This document shows positions 52,018 through 61,263 of a stretch of DNA of 64,000 bases, one piece after another. The stretch comes from Corynebacterium sp. (GTDB lineage: Bacteria; Actinomycetota; Actinomycetes; Mycobacteriales; Mycobacteriaceae): the NCBI RefSeq assembly GCF_030532325.1, contig NZ_JAUNLS010000007.1:1-64000 (forward strand). The letters are read 5' to 3'. A program made the position numbers and the translations under genes. The notes under the pieces were generated by a model. The model made no database searches, was not told the DNA's origin, and saw nothing but the letters and a program-made list of their open reading frames with translations. Every line of letters starts with the position of its first letter. Positions within the stretch are counted from its first letter, which is position 1.

Positions 52018-53421
52018 GTGTCTGCCTCTCAATCTTCACGAGGTGGCCTGCATCAGGGCGCCTCTGCTTCATCGGTTCCAAGTTTGTCGGTTCCAAGTTC
52101 GTTGGCTCCCGAAACCTCCGCGTCCCCCACCTTCGTGGGGCTCGGCGTCGCCGTTGAGATTTGCGAAGCCCTCGCCGCCCGCGGCATCACCCATACCTTC
52201 GCCATCCAGGAGCTCACCCTGCCCATCGCCTTGGGCGGCCAGGACGTCATCGGCCAAGCGCGCACTGGCATGGGCAAGACCTACGGATTCGGCGTGCCGG
52301 TGCTGGATCGCGTCTTCGATGACGCGGACATCGAGGAGCTCGACGGCACCCCCCGCGCACTGATCGTGGTGCCCACCCGCGAGCTGGCAGTGCAGGTCAC
52401 CGAGGACTTGCAGGTTGCCGCCGCGAAGCTGCCAGTACGCGTCCACGCGCTCTACGGCGGACGCCCCTACGAGGAGCAGATTGCGCAGCTGAAGAAGGGC
52501 ATCGACGTCGTCGTGGGCACGCCGGGCCGCCTGCTGGATCTGGCCCAGCAGGGCCACCTGCACCTGGAGCACGTGGCCATTTTGGTGCTCGATGAGGCCG
52601 ACGAAATGCTAGACCTGGGCTTCTTGCCGGACATCGAGAAGATCCTCGCTCTGCTGCGCGGCAACCCGCACCAGACCATGCTCTTCTCCGCCACCATGCC
52701 CGGGCCCATCCTGACGCTGGCGCGCACCTTCATGAACAAGCCTGTGCACATCCGCGCCGAATCCGCCGATTCCAGCCAGACGCATTCCTCCACACAGAAG
52801 ATCACTTTCCAGGCCCACCGCATGGACAAGATCGCCATTCTTGCCCGCGCACTGCAAGCCCGTGGGCGTGGGCGCACCATCATCTTCGCGCGCACCAAAC
52901 GCTCGGCCGCCGAGGTAGCTGAGGAACTGGCTCGCCGCGGATTCCACGTCGGCGCAGTGCACGGTGACCTGGGCCAGGCCGCCCGTGAGAAATCTCTCCG
53001 CGCCTTCCGCGAGGGAGACGTGGACATCCTGGTGGCCACCGATGTAGCCGCCCGCGGCATCGACGTCGATGACGTCACCCACGTGTTCAACTACCAGGTC
53101 CCGGATGATCCCATGACCTTTGTCCACCGCATCGGCCGCACCGGGCGGGCCGGGCACACCGGCACCGCGGTGACGCTGGTGGGCTACGACGAGCTTGCCA
53201 AGTGGAAGGTCATCAACGACGAGCTCCAGCTTGAGCAGCCAGAACCACCGCAGTGGTTCAGCACCTCACCGGAGCTGGCGGAGGCGCTGGATTTTCCCGA
53301 GCGCATTGAGGAATCCGTGGGTCCGGCGACTAAGGTGGTCGGAGCAACGCGCATGCGGGAGAAGTCCCCCACGCGCACCACGACCACCCGTTCCCGCCGC
53401 ACTAGGAGCCGCCGCCGATGA
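52018..53421 (+). CDS. rhlE: DEAD/DEAH-box RNA helicase RhlE-type
   Basis: This 467-aa SF2 RNA helicase has Q-motif-like start, Walker A GQARTGMGKTYGF near residue 80, PTRELAVQV, motif II LDEADEMLDLGF (DEAD), SAT in MLFSATMPGP, and motif VI VHRIGRTGRAGHTG. The N-terminal 40 residues are Ser/Ala-rich and the last 35 are basic (TRTTTTRSRRTRSRRR), likely for RNA binding. GTG at 52018 lies six bases after TACTAT, so a leaderless start is likely. It overlaps the next gene by four bases (ATGA). Confidence 0.93.
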   Translation: MSASQSSRGGLHQGASASSVPSLSVPSSLAPETSASPTFVGLGVAVEICEALAARGITHTFAIQELTLPIALGGQDVIGQARTGMGKTYGFGVPVLDRVFDDADIEELDGTPRALIVVPTRELAVQVTEDLQVAAAKLPVRVHALYGGRPYEEQIAQLKKGIDVVVGTPGRLLDLAQQGHLHLEHVAILVLDEADEMLDLGFLPDIEKILALLRGNPHQTMLFSATMPGPILTLARTFMNKPVHIRAESADSSQTHSSTQKITFQAHRMDKIAILARALQARGRGRTIIFARTKRSAAEVAEELARRGFHVGAVHGDLGQAAREKSLRAFREGDVDILVATDVAARGIDVDDVTHVFNYQVPDDPMTFVHRIGRTGRAGHTGTAVTLVGYDELAKWKVINDELQLEQPEPPQWFSTSPELAEALDFPERIEESVGPATKVVGATRMREKSPTRTTTTRSRRTRSRRR

Positions 53422-54656
53422 CCAAGACTCCCCGCCTTCGGGCCACCGCGAGAGACTGGCAGATCACCGGCGCCATCAGCGCGGTGTGCCTCATCGCGGT
53501 GGGGGGAGCCTTCGCCACCGCCAACATCCGCCAAGCCGAGCTCGTCCCGGCTGCCTCGCCGGCCGCCGACGAGGTAAAGATCCTCGCCCAGCCACCCGTG
53601 CGCCTGACTGAGGCCTACTCCTTTGAGAACCAGCGGGTCCCTGGCCAGTACCGCGCGGTCTCCGCGAAGGGCCTGCTCATCACCCATGAGGGCGATACCA
53701 TCACCGCGCGCGATACCGCGGGCGAGGAGCTGTGGCACTACACCCGCACCGACGCCGAACTCTGCTCCCTGGGCACAGCCTGGGACAAGGTGGTGGCCAC
53801 CTACCGCACCGGCGTGGGCTGCGGCGACGTGGTAGCAATTTCCGCGGCCACCGGCCAGTACTCCGATACCCGCAGTGCGGGAAGCTCGGAGGAGGTCGCG
53901 CCGCTGAGTTCCAATGATCGGGTGGGCACCGTCTCCGCCCAGCGCGTGGAGCTGTGGCGCTCTGACATGGTGCGCACCGTCGAGTACGGCGACGTGGAAG
54001 CCAAGCAGGAGCCGGACATGCAGCCCAACGAGGACTGCACCATCAACTCGGCGATGACCCGCACGGAGAACCTCGCGGTCACGGAGTCCTGCCCGGCGGA
54101 TTCCGAGGTCACGTGGCTGCGCCTCATGCAGACCACGCCCGAGGATTCGCGCAAGCCCGAAGTAGACGCCAACGTCAGCGTGCCTAACGGCGGCGCGCGC
54201 TTGGTCGCGGTGGGCCAGCAGTCCGCGGCCGTCTACATTCCGGGTGAGACCCCCCGCATCGAGGCCTACGATAACGACGGCATCAAGATCTCCAGCTCCG
54301 AGGTTCAGCCCTCCCCCGCTGTGCGCGACGCCGCCTCCCCCTTCGTCGCGGCCACCGCCGACCTCCCCCACCACATGTCTTGGTTCGACGGCGAGCGCCT
54401 CTACCTCTTCAACCCCTCAAACCTCAAGGTAGAGCATTCGCTTGACGACGCCCTCGGTACCGGCATCGCGCTCGGCGATAGGCTGCTTGTGCCCGTGGCG
54501 GAGGGCATCGCGGTGGTTGATTGGTCCACGGGTGATACCGAGCGGGTCATCCCCGTGGATCGCGGTTCCTATTCCGGCCCCGTCTACCTCACTGTGGCCG
54601 GCACCACGCTGGTGGAGCAGCGCGGCGATACCGCGGTGGGCCTGCGCGCTGATTAG
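53418..54656 (+). CDS. membrane-anchored PQQ-like beta-propeller protein (Rv3212 type)
   Basis: This 412-aa protein has one N-terminal helix (ITGAISAVCLIAVGGAFATA) and an extracytoplasmic domain with repeated propeller-like blades (GLLITHEGDTITARDTAGEE, LFNPSNLKVEHSLDDALGTG, GIAVVDWSTGDTERVIPVDR). Two Cys pairs are present (ELCSL/VGCGD; EDCTI/ESCPA). It is the Rv3212 counterpart and overlaps rhlE, so is co-translated with it. Function unknown; a surface scaffold role is likely for such folds. Confidence 0.82.
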   Translation: MTKTPRLRATARDWQITGAISAVCLIAVGGAFATANIRQAELVPAASPAADEVKILAQPPVRLTEAYSFENQRVPGQYRAVSAKGLLITHEGDTITARDTAGEELWHYTRTDAELCSLGTAWDKVVATYRTGVGCGDVVAISAATGQYSDTRSAGSSEEVAPLSSNDRVGTVSAQRVELWRSDMVRTVEYGDVEAKQEPDMQPNEDCTINSAMTRTENLAVTESCPADSEVTWLRLMQTTPEDSRKPEVDANVSVPNGGARLVAVGQQSAAVYIPGETPRIEAYDNDGIKISSSEVQPSPAVRDAASPFVAATADLPHHMSWFDGERLYLFNPSNLKVEHSLDDALGTGIALGDRLLVPVAEGIAVVDWSTGDTERVIPVDRGSYSGPVYLTVAGTTLVEQRGDTAVGLRAD

Positions 54657-55150
54657 AAGTGGCTTTCTGCCCACTGCGCCGTGGCGGGCACGAACATGAG
54701 CAGGTAGAGCGCGGCCACCGCGCTGGCCAGGGTCACCGCACCAAGGATGGGCGAGCCGCCGCTAAACATCTGGAAGGAGCTGGCGGCCAGGATGAACTCC
54801 ACGAGCACCACTGCGCCGCGCCCCCAGCGCTTGCCCTTAACAAAGGACCACGCGCCGAGGATGACAAAGCCAAAGACGATAAAGATGAAGATCGCCGTGC
54901 CCAGGCCCACGAAGTTGGAAGCGCCAGACTCGGAGACCATCGACTCGTTCTCAGCGCCCATCAGCTCGCGGACGATGAGGAAGATGCCGAAGATGATGAC
55001 GGCCACGGACTGCACCACAGCAATGCCCGCTGCCGCGAGAACCGAACGCGGGGCGCGGGACTGGCCGCTGCCAGCCTGGCCGCCGCGGTTCTTGGGGGTG
55101 GCGGCCGCTGCGGCCGCGCGCTTTTTACCGGAGGAGTTCGTGCTATTCAC
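54653..55150 (-). CDS. small polytopic membrane protein
   Basis: This 165-aa protein has a 35-residue basic, Ala/Gly-rich cytoplasmic N-terminus (NSTNSSGKKRAAAAAATPK) and four predicted membrane helices (AAGIAVVQSVAVIIFGIFLIV, and three more). GTG at 55150 is taken as the start because TAAACT lies seven bases before it and no good site exists further up, although the frame is open to 55309. It overlaps the PQQ-like gene end by four bases. No family was recognised. Confidence 0.75.
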   Translation of the reverse strand: MNSTNSSGKKRAAAAAATPKNRGGQAGSGQSRAPRSVLAAAGIAVVQSVAVIIFGIFLIVRELMGAENESMVSESGASNFVGLGTAIFIFIVFGFVILGAWSFVKGKRWGRGAVVLVEFILAASSFQMFSGGSPILGAVTLASAVAALYLLMFVPATAQWAESHF

Positions 55151-55644
55151 GCCGGTCAGTTTACCTAGCCCCCAGTGCAACACCCAGCAGCGGCCGGGCA
55201 GCGGGGCCAATGGGGGCACTAGGATTGTTGAAGGATTTGACGGGATCCAGGTCACCGCACTCACGTCATTTTTTACTACCCTGCAGGTCAGAGAGTTTCT
55301 CACAGGCAACTAGCAGCACCGCCCCGAAGGAAAATCTCAGCCCACGTCGAAACCTACGTGTGAGTTTGAACACTTTTTGCACTGTAACCCTAGCGGGAAG
55401 TGAGTAAACATGCCATGATTCTCAGGTAGCACAAACAAAGAGCCGTTAACACGGTTCTTAACTCGGAGCAAACTTCGAGTTAACTCAAAGTAAACCATGG
55501 CGGCGTCGACGCTGGCCCGACCTCGAGACCGGGCCCCACTGACCGCAGACCAGTTTGCTTCACCTTTTCACCACGTGTTGTGACTCACCTCGTGAGCCGC
55601 AGCCTTTCACTCTGCTGTCTTAAATTTGTTAGGAGATTTCAATC
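55151..55644. promoter_or_regulatory. long upstream region of whcE with an inverted repeat
   Basis: This ~490-bp region has no convincing gene. It holds an A+T-rich block from about 55380 with a perfect 8-bp inverted repeat TTAACTCG / CGAGTTAA (55458-55465, 55476-55483; 10-nt spacer), a further GTTAAC upstream and TTAACTC downstream. A GGAGATTTC ribosome site precedes whcE. Stress-responsive promoters are expected here, but no exact core could be fixed. Confidence 0.45.
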
Positions 55645-55905
55645 ATGGATTGGCGCCACGAAGCTGTATGCCGCGACGAGGACCCGGAGCTCTTCTTCCC
55701 CGTCGGTAACTCCGGCCCCGCACTCACCCAGATCGCAAAGGCCAAGCTGGTCTGCAACCGCTGCCCCGTTGCTTCCTCCTGCCTCAAGTGGGCTCTCGAG
55801 TCCGGCCAGGATGCCGGCGTGTGGGGCGGTATGTCCGAGGAAGAGCGTCGCGCTCTCAAGCGTCGCCGCAACCGCGGCCGCGGCCGCGCCCGTGTGACTG
55901 CTTAA
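55645..55905 (+). CDS. whcE: WhiB-family redox-sensing transcriptional regulator WhcE
   Basis: This 86-aa WhiB1-like protein binds a 4Fe-4S cluster through four Cys: AVCRDE (Cys9), VCNRCPV (two Cys near 37-40) and SSCLKWA (about 46). The G-V-W-G-G turn and a basic C-terminal tail (RRALKRRRNRGRGRARVTA) for DNA binding follow. In C. glutamicum whcE lies next to rshA and sigH and takes part in oxidative and heat stress responses; the neighbours here are the same. ATG at 55645 follows AGGAG. Confidence 0.93.
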   Translation: MDWRHEAVCRDEDPELFFPVGNSGPALTQIAKAKLVCNRCPVASSCLKWALESGQDAGVWGGMSEEERRALKRRRNRGRGRARVTA

Positions 55906-55990
55906 TCACACCCATACCCCAATTTCATTACCGGCATCCCTTGCCGCTACAGTTGAATAAGTTCATTCACCCTCAACAAAGGAGTACGCG

Positions 55991-56065
55991 ATGAGCAAGC
56001 GTGGTCGTAAGCGCAAGGATCGCCGTAAGAAGTCCGCTAACCACGGCAAGCGTCCTAACGCATAA
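55991..56065 (+). CDS. 50S ribosomal protein bL37 (24 aa)
   Basis: This very short gene encodes a 24-residue, extremely basic peptide starting MSKRGRKRKDRRKK and ending KRPNA. This matches the actinobacterial ribosomal protein bL37, a small 50S component. ATG at 55991 has a strong AAAGGAG seven bases upstream, and a strong hairpin terminator follows nine bases after the stop. It lies 85 bp behind whcE and may share its transcript. It is too short for most gene finders. Confidence 0.9.
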   Translation: MSKRGRKRKDRRKKSANHGKRPNA

Positions 56066-56073
56066 CGTCAGCA

Positions 56074-56109
56074 TGAAGGCCCGTTTCCACTTCAGGAAAC
56101 GGGCCTTCA
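56074..56109 (+). terminator. strong terminator after bL37
   Basis: A perfect 15-bp stem (TGAAGGCCCGTTTCC / GGAAACGGGCCTTCA) with a 6-nt loop, followed by CTATTTCTC. Confidence 0.9.
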
Positions 56110-56209
56110 CTATTTCTCACCCGGGTTTTTAACCCGAGTCTTACTCAGAGTGCCACGGTGCCACGCCGATTGTCGTGTCGCGCTGATTGTCACGCTCATG
56201 GGCGTCCAC

Positions 56210-56482
56210 TCAGCTCCAGGAAATCTCCGTGCGGGTGATCTCAATTGTGATGCGCTGGCGCAAAGACTGCGGGGCCTTCTGCCCTGAGCAACACTTGCGC
56301 ACCATGGCGCGCACCACCTCTTCGCTTTCCAGGCGGGCCTGACAGCCATCGCACTGCGCGATGTGCTCGCGGATCTCCAGTGCGCGTGCGTAACTGGTGG
56401 CGTCATCCAACAGCTCGCACAGCAACGCCTCCACCTCGGGAGAGTTGCACGCACCGCAGTTACATCCCGTTGCGCGTTCCAT
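56210..56482 (-). CDS. rshA: anti-sigma factor RshA (zinc-associated, ZAS type)
   Basis: This 90-aa anti-sigma factor sequesters SigH until thiol oxidation. The redox-zinc motif H-x3-C-x2-C is visible as EHIAQCDGC at about residues 38-46, with further Cys at the N-terminus (CNCGAC) and KCCSG later. The ATG overlaps the sigH stop (TAATG), so the two are translationally coupled and made in fixed ratio. The gene pair matches C. glutamicum sigH-rshA. Confidence 0.94.
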   Translation of the reverse strand: MERATGCNCGACNSPEVEALLCELLDDATSYARALEIREHIAQCDGCQARLESEEVVRAMVRKCCSGQKAPQSLRQRITIEITRTEISWS

Positions 56483-57102
56483 TACTTCTCCTCCATATCC
56501 GGGTGGTCGAGTCCAATGCCGTGTTCGCGTGCTACGTCCTTCAACGCGGCGCGCAGCAATTTTCTTCCACGGTGCAACCGGCTCATCACCGTTCCCAGCG
56601 GAGTGCCCATCACCTCCGCGATCTCCTTGTAGGCCAATCCCACGACGTCCGCGTAGTAGACCACCATGCGGTAATCCTCCGGCAGATCGTTCATCGCATC
56701 AGAAATCGCCGAGTCCGGCATTTGCTTGAGCGCGGCCACCTCCGCCGACTCCAAGCCCGTCGAGTCATGGCCCGCGGTGGTGTAGAGCTGAAAGTCACTG
56801 AGCTCATCCGCCGAGGACTCCACCGGGCGGCGCTGCGCCTTGCGGTAGGAGTTGATGTACGTGTTGGTCATGATGCGGTACAACCACGCCTTGAGGTTGG
56901 TGCCCTGTTTGAAGGAACCGAAGTTGCTGTACGCCTTGAGGTAGGTCTCCTGGATGAGGTCCTCGGCGTCCTGGGCGTTGCGGGTCAGCCGCATCGCACC
57001 GCCGTAGAGCTGATCCAGCAGCGGCAATGCCTGCTCCTCAAAAAGGCGCTGCTGCTCCGCCTGCGAGGTCGCGCTCGTCGTATCTGTGGCCATGCGTTCC
57101 AT
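56482..57102 (-). CDS. sigH: ECF RNA polymerase sigma factor SigH
   Basis: This 206-aa ECF sigma factor directs thiol and heat stress genes. Region 2 is seen in [20 protein letters not shown] and [18 protein letters not shown], region 4 in [20 protein letters not shown] and [20 protein letters not shown]. It is followed by its cognate anti-sigma gene. ATG at 57102 or the ATG three codons later are both possible starts. It is divergent from ybaK. Confidence 0.95.
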   Translation of the reverse strand: MERMATDTTSATSQAEQQRLFEEQALPLLDQLYGGAMRLTRNAQDAEDLIQETYLKAYSNFGSFKQGTNLKAWLYRIMTNTYINSYRKAQRRPVESSADELSDFQLYTTAGHDSTGLESAEVAALKQMPDSAISDAMNDLPEDYRMVVYYADVVGLAYKEIAEVMGTPLGTVMSRLHRGRKLLRAALKDVAREHGIGLDHPDMEEK

Positions 57103-57165
57103 CCTAGCGCCTTGCTCCCACCCTTCCGCCTGGCGCCTACCTCCTGCGGACTAGGCTTGGCAAAC

Positions 57166-57669
57166 ATGGCAAAGAAAGCTCCCAAGGCCGCTACCCCAGC
57201 GCTGAAGATCCTGGAAGAGGCAGGCATCGAGCACCGTGTGTCCACCTTCGACGGCGGGCATGATCACTTTGGCGATACCGCCGTGGCCGCACTCGGCGTC
57301 GACGCCGACCGCATCTTCAAGACCCTCGTCATCGATCTCAGCGCCGGGGTGGGGCCCAAGCGCCAGCTCGCCGTGTGCGTTCTGCCGGTCAGCCACCAGC
57401 TCAGCCTGAAGAAGGCCGCCGCTGCCCTCGGCGTGTCCAAGGCCACGATGGCCGCGCCTGCTGATGCCTCCCGCTCCTCCGGCTACATCCCCGGCGGCAT
57501 CTCCCCACTGGGGCACAAGAACGTGCTGCCCACCGCCGTCGATGAGACCGCGCTGTGCTGGGACACCATCTTCTTCTCCGGCGGCAAGCGCGGACTGGAC
57601 ATCGAGATGCGCGCGGAGGACCTCCAGCAGGTGCTCGATCTCAACTTCGTCGATCTGCTCGCGCTCTAG
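57166..57669 (+). CDS. ybaK: Cys-tRNA(Pro)/Cys-tRNA(Cys) deacylase YbaK/EbsC
   Basis: This 167-aa trans-editing enzyme of the YbaK family hydrolyses misacylated Cys-tRNA(Pro). Family features are ATPALKILEEAGIEHRVSTF at the start, FKTLVIDL, the conserved Lys region SLKKAAAALGVSKATMAAP and SGYIPGGISPLGHK with its substrate-binding GGISP loop. ATG at 57166 begins MAKKAPKAATPAL, with TAGGCT eight bases before it (possible leaderless start). Confidence 0.93.
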   Translation: MAKKAPKAATPALKILEEAGIEHRVSTFDGGHDHFGDTAVAALGVDADRIFKTLVIDLSAGVGPKRQLAVCVLPVSHQLSLKKAAAALGVSKATMAAPADASRSSGYIPGGISPLGHKNVLPTAVDETALCWDTIFFSGGKRGLDIEMRAEDLQQVLDLNFVDLLAL

Positions 57670-57708
57670 TTCCTCAGCCCACGAGCACAGTACTAGAACA
57701 AGCCCTCA

Positions 57709-58380
57709 CTAGAACAAGCCCTCTGGCTCCGCGGGCTCAATGAGCTCCGGGTAGTCGTTGCGCACGTTGCCCACCGCGGGATCCGCCGGCACCCAGTGGA
57801 AGCCGCGCACGGAACTCGGCTCGGTGAGGGCCTCCCCCGCCAGCCAGGGCGCAATCTCCTCCTGGGTGAGGAACTTGGGCAGCCTGTGGTGCAGCCAGGC
57901 CATCTCTTCGGTGGCGGCGGTGGTCAGCATCGTCGCCGAGAGCCTGTCCGCGCCGGTATCCCACAGGCCTGCGGCCCACAGCATGCCCTCCGGCCCGGTG
58001 ACGTAGTAGGGCTGCTTCGTGGGCTTGCCTCCCTCCTCGGGCTCCTGGGCATGCCACTCGTAGTAGCCGTCCAGCGGGATCACGCAGCGGTTGCGCGCAA
58101 AGGCAGTGCGGAAGGAAGGCTTGGTGGCCACGGTCTCCGCGCGGGCGTTGAACAGCGGTGGGCCGTCGAGATTCTTCTTCCAGTGCGGCAGCAAGCCCCA
58201 GCGCGCCGGCTCCACCCGCGCTATCGCCTCCTGCACGCGCACGATGGCAATCGGCTGAGTGGGCGCGATGTTGTAGCGCGCCGGCGGCAGGCCCTCCGGG
58301 GTCTGTACCTCCTCGATGTCCTCCCAGCCGGCGACCTCCTGCGCAAGGGACTCGCTGAACAAAACAAATCTTCCGCACAT
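57709..58380 (-). CDS. SRAP domain protein (YedK/HMCES family)
   Basis: This 223-aa protein begins [11 protein letters not shown]; after Met removal, Cys2 forms the thiazolidine crosslink that protects abasic sites in single-stranded DNA. Other family blocks are [56 protein letters not shown] and [10 protein letters not shown]. Length is typical. It is divergent from aroA, with start codons only 19 bp apart. Confidence 0.95.
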   Translation of the reverse strand: MCGRFVLFSESLAQEVAGWEDIEEVQTPEGLPPARYNIAPTQPIAIVRVQEAIARVEPARWGLLPHWKKNLDGPPLFNARAETVATKPSFRTAFARNRCVIPLDGYYEWHAQEPEEGGKPTKQPYYVTGPEGMLWAAGLWDTGADRLSATMLTTAATEEMAWLHHRLPKFLTQEEIAPWLAGEALTEPSSVRGFHWVPADPAVGNVRNDYPELIEPAEPEGLF

Positions 58381-58399
58381 GCCCCTTATTATGGACTAC

Positions 58400-59692
58400 A
58401 TGTCTGAATTCTGGAGTGCTCCGCTGGCGCGCGGCCCGCTGTCCTGGACCCAGCGCGTGCCGGGCTCAAAGTCGATCACCAACCGCGCCTACATCCTCGC
58501 CGCGCTGGCTGACTCGCCCTCGACCCTCCACCGCCCACTGCTCTCCCGCGATACCCAGCTCATGGAGGCCGCGCTGAGCACCATGGGTGTCACCTTCACC
58601 CACTCCGGGCAGGGCACCGAGGATGCCTCTGTGCACATCGTGCCCGGGCCGTTGAGCGGCGCCGAGGTGGATTGCGGCCTGGCCGGCACCGTCATGCGCT
58701 TCTTGCCGCCGCTGGCCGCGCTGGCCAGCGGCCCGGTGCACTTCGACGGCGACGCTCACGCCCGCACCCGCCCCATGGCCCCGCTGCTGGGCGCGCTGCG
58801 TGATCTCGGCGTCGAGATCGCCACCCACGGCGAGGGCGAGGGCCTGCCCTTCACCGTCTCCTCCACCGGAGTGCCCACCGGCGGCACGGTCACCGTGGAC
58901 GCCTCCGGCTCCTCCCAATTCGTCTCCGGCCTGCTGCTTTCGGCAGCGCGCTACCGCGAGGGCATGACCGTGGTGCACCGCGGCGGGCCGCTGCCCTCAA
59001 TGCCGCACATCGAGATGACCTGTGAGATGCTGCGCGATGCGGGGGTACGGGTGGACGTCGCCAAGCACGGCGATTCCTGGACCGTGCACCCCGGCCCCAT
59101 TGCCGGGCGCGACTGGCACATCGAGCCGGATCTCTCCAACGCCACGCCGTTTCTGGCCGCCGCGGCCGTCGCCGGTGGCACGGTGAGCATCCCGGATTGG
59201 CCGGAGCACACCACCCAGCCTGGCGATGCCTTCCGCGAGCTCCTCACCCGCTTCGGCGCCACCGTGCGGCGCGAGGGCACCACGCTGCACGTGACCGGAC
59301 CCGCCGAGGGCCGCCTGCACGGGCTCACCGCCGACATGAGCGATATCGGCGAGCTCACCCCCACCGTTGCCGCGCTGTGCGCGCTGGCGGAGTCCCCCTC
59401 GCGCCTGACAGGCATTGCGCACCTGCGCGGGCACGAGACCGACCGGCTTGCCGCCCTGGCCAGGGAGATCAACGCGCTGGGCGGTGAGGTCACCGAGCTT
59501 GACGACGGTCTCTCCATCACCCCCGCCCCACTGCACGGCGGTGAATGGCACTCCTACGCCGATCACCGCATGGCCACCGCCGGCGCCATTATCGGCCTGC
59601 GCGTGCCCGGCGTTGAGGTCGAGGACATCGGGACCACCGCGAAGACCCTGCCCGGCTTTGCCGGAATGTGGGAGGCGATGATTCGTGGCTAG
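58400..59692 (+). CDS. aroA: 3-phosphoshikimate 1-carboxyvinyltransferase (EPSP synthase)
   Basis: This 430-aa shikimate-pathway enzyme joins shikimate-3-phosphate and PEP. Conserved blocks: [79 protein letters not shown] and [18 protein letters not shown] at 58400 is chosen because TATTAT ends seven bases before it (leaderless) and it fits homologues; ATGs at 58379 and 58391 are in frame upstream. It overlaps rsgA by eight bases, as in other corynebacteria. Confidence 0.96.
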   Translation: MSEFWSAPLARGPLSWTQRVPGSKSITNRAYILAALADSPSTLHRPLLSRDTQLMEAALSTMGVTFTHSGQGTEDASVHIVPGPLSGAEVDCGLAGTVMRFLPPLAALASGPVHFDGDAHARTRPMAPLLGALRDLGVEIATHGEGEGLPFTVSSTGVPTGGTVTVDASGSSQFVSGLLLSAARYREGMTVVHRGGPLPSMPHIEMTCEMLRDAGVRVDVAKHGDSWTVHPGPIAGRDWHIEPDLSNATPFLAAAAVAGGTVSIPDWPEHTTQPGDAFRELLTRFGATVRREGTTLHVTGPAEGRLHGLTADMSDIGELTPTVAALCALAESPSRLTGIAHLRGHETDRLAALAREINALGGEVTELDDGLSITPAPLHGGEWHSYADHRMATAGAIIGLRVPGVEVEDIGTTAKTLPGFAGMWEAMIRG

Positions 59693-60704
59693 GAGCGCGC
59701 GTTCCTATGACGAATCAGACGTGCGCATCCGCCCGGGCAAGGGCTCGCGGCCGCGCACGAAGGACCGTCCCAAGCACAAGGACGCAAAGTTCGGCATGGT
59801 GGTCACCAAAGACCGCGGACGCTGGGGCGTTGCGCTTGACGATGGCCCCCTCGTCACCGCCATGCGCGCCCGCGAGATGGGCCGCACCGCGGTTGAGGTC
59901 GGAGACCGCGTCGGGGTGGTCGGCGATACTTCGGGGCGCAAGGATACCTTGGCGCGCATCGTAAAACTTGAGGAGCGCACCTCCGTGCTGCGGCGCACCG
60001 CGGACGATACCGATCCTTATGAGCGCATCGTGGTGGCGAACGCGGATCAGATGCTCATCGTCACCGCCGTGGCCGATCCGCCACCGCGCGCCGGCTTTGT
60101 GGAGCGCGCCCTCATCGCCGCCTTTGTGGGCAACGTGCACCCAATTCTCTGCCTGACTAAGACGGATCTCACGGATCCGACTCCCTTTGCTGAGGAGTTC
60201 GCTGACCTGGATGTCTCCGTGGTATACGCCGGGGTGGATGACACCCTCGACTCCGTGCGCGCGGCCATCGACGGCCATGTCACCGCGCTCATCGGCCACT
60301 CCGGTGTGGGTAAGTCCACGCTGGTCAACCGGCTCGTTCCGGACGCCGACCGGGAAACCGGCGAAGTCTCCGCCGTGGGCAAGGGCCGGCACACCTCCAC
60401 GCAGTCGGTGGCCCTGCGGCTGCCACCCGAGGATTTCTCCCACGGCGGCTGGATCATCGATACCCCCGGCATTCGCTCCTTCGGCCTCGCCCATGTGGAG
60501 GCCGATACCATCCTGAGCGTGTTCAGCGATCTCGCCGAGGCCATCGACTACTGCCCGCGCGGGTGCACCCACGCGGGCCCGCCGGCGGATCCCGAGTGCG
60601 GCCTAGACCTCCACATCGAGGAGGGCACTGCCACCGCCCGCCGCCGCGACGCCGTGCGCAAGCTGCTCGCGGCGCTGCGCACCAACGTGGACTGGGAGCA
60701 GTAG
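59685..60704 (+). CDS. rsgA: ribosome small subunit-dependent GTPase A (RsgA/YjeQ)
   Basis: This 339-aa circularly permuted GTPase acts in late 30S maturation. G motifs occur in the permuted order: G4 CLTKTDL near residue 156, then G1 [13 protein letters not shown]2 region RHTSTQS, G3 DTPGIRSFG. The N-terminal OB-fold ([20 protein letters not shown]) and C-terminal zinc knuckle ([18 protein letters not shown]) are present. GTG at 59685 overlaps aroA, preceded by GGAGG. Confidence 0.95.
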   Translation: MARSARSYDESDVRIRPGKGSRPRTKDRPKHKDAKFGMVVTKDRGRWGVALDDGPLVTAMRAREMGRTAVEVGDRVGVVGDTSGRKDTLARIVKLEERTSVLRRTADDTDPYERIVVANADQMLIVTAVADPPPRAGFVERALIAAFVGNVHPILCLTKTDLTDPTPFAEEFADLDVSVVYAGVDDTLDSVRAAIDGHVTALIGHSGVGKSTLVNRLVPDADRETGEVSAVGKGRHTSTQSVALRLPPEDFSHGGWIIDTPGIRSFGLAHVEADTILSVFSDLAEAIDYCPRGCTHAGPPADPECGLDLHIEEGTATARRRDAVRKLLAALRTNVDWEQ

Positions 60705-60798
60705 GCCTCGCTCCACAGCCCACAATCTCCCAGCTTCACAATCCCACCCCAAACGCGGCCTCCGAAGGCCTCTCATTACAGTCTCTCGATGGCTGCCT

Positions 60799-60816
60799 TC
60801 CGGGATGATTCCCGGA
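60799..60816 (+). terminator. possible terminator after rsgA
   Basis: A 7-bp GC-rich stem TCCGGGA / TCCCGGA with a 4-nt loop, followed by GAGCTTTTG, lies 95 bp past the rsgA stop and just ahead of the convergent small gene. It is short and only moderately convincing. Confidence 0.4.
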
Positions 60817-60829
60817 GAGCTTTTGAGAG

Positions 60830-61213
60830 CTAGCCCAGCTTGGGCAGGTAGTCCCCAAAAGCCTGGTAGGCAGCGATGCCCAGGCCAACGATGCCGAAGA
60901 TAACGGCGAAGATGACGCCCGGTACACCCTGCGAAGAGCCCTCGACGATGCTCAGCCAGGGGGTCGTCGGCTTCTGTGCGCCGTTGTTCTCGGAGCTGCC
61001 GCCAGTGTTGCCGGAGTTGTCGGAATCTCCGGAGTTTCCGCCGGTAGCACCGTTGTTGTCAGCGTCGCCGTTATTGTTGGAATTGCCGGAGTCGCCGGTT
61101 TCAGCAGTTGCGGTGGCAGCCGGGGCATCCTGCGCCAGGGCGGCCGGGGCGCTCAGCCCGCCCAGGGCCACGGCACCGGCAACGGACAGCGCGATGAGAC
61201 GCGAACGGATCAT
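60830..61213 (-). CDS. small secreted protein with Asn/Gly/Ser-rich linker and C-terminal membrane helix
   Basis: This 127-aa protein has a signal peptide (MIRSRLIALSVAGAVALGGL, cleavage near ALA-Q), a low-complexity linker of Gly, Asn, Asp and Ser (about residues 38-80), and one C-terminal hydrophobic helix (GVIFAVIFGIVGLGIAAYQ) with a short tail. ATG at 61213 follows AAGGAGA. The architecture parallels that of the two anchored phosphatases in this window. No family recognised. Confidence 0.78.
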   Translation of the reverse strand: MIRSRLIALSVAGAVALGGLSAPAALAQDAPAATATAETGDSGNSNNNGDADNNGATGGNSGDSDNSGNTGGSSENNGAQKPTTPWLSIVEGSSQGVPGVIFAVIFGIVGLGIAAYQAFGDYLPKLG

Positions 61214-61263
61214 TGTGTTCTCCTTCGGGGTACGGATAGGGAAAAGAAACGCAGGCCCTGAGC

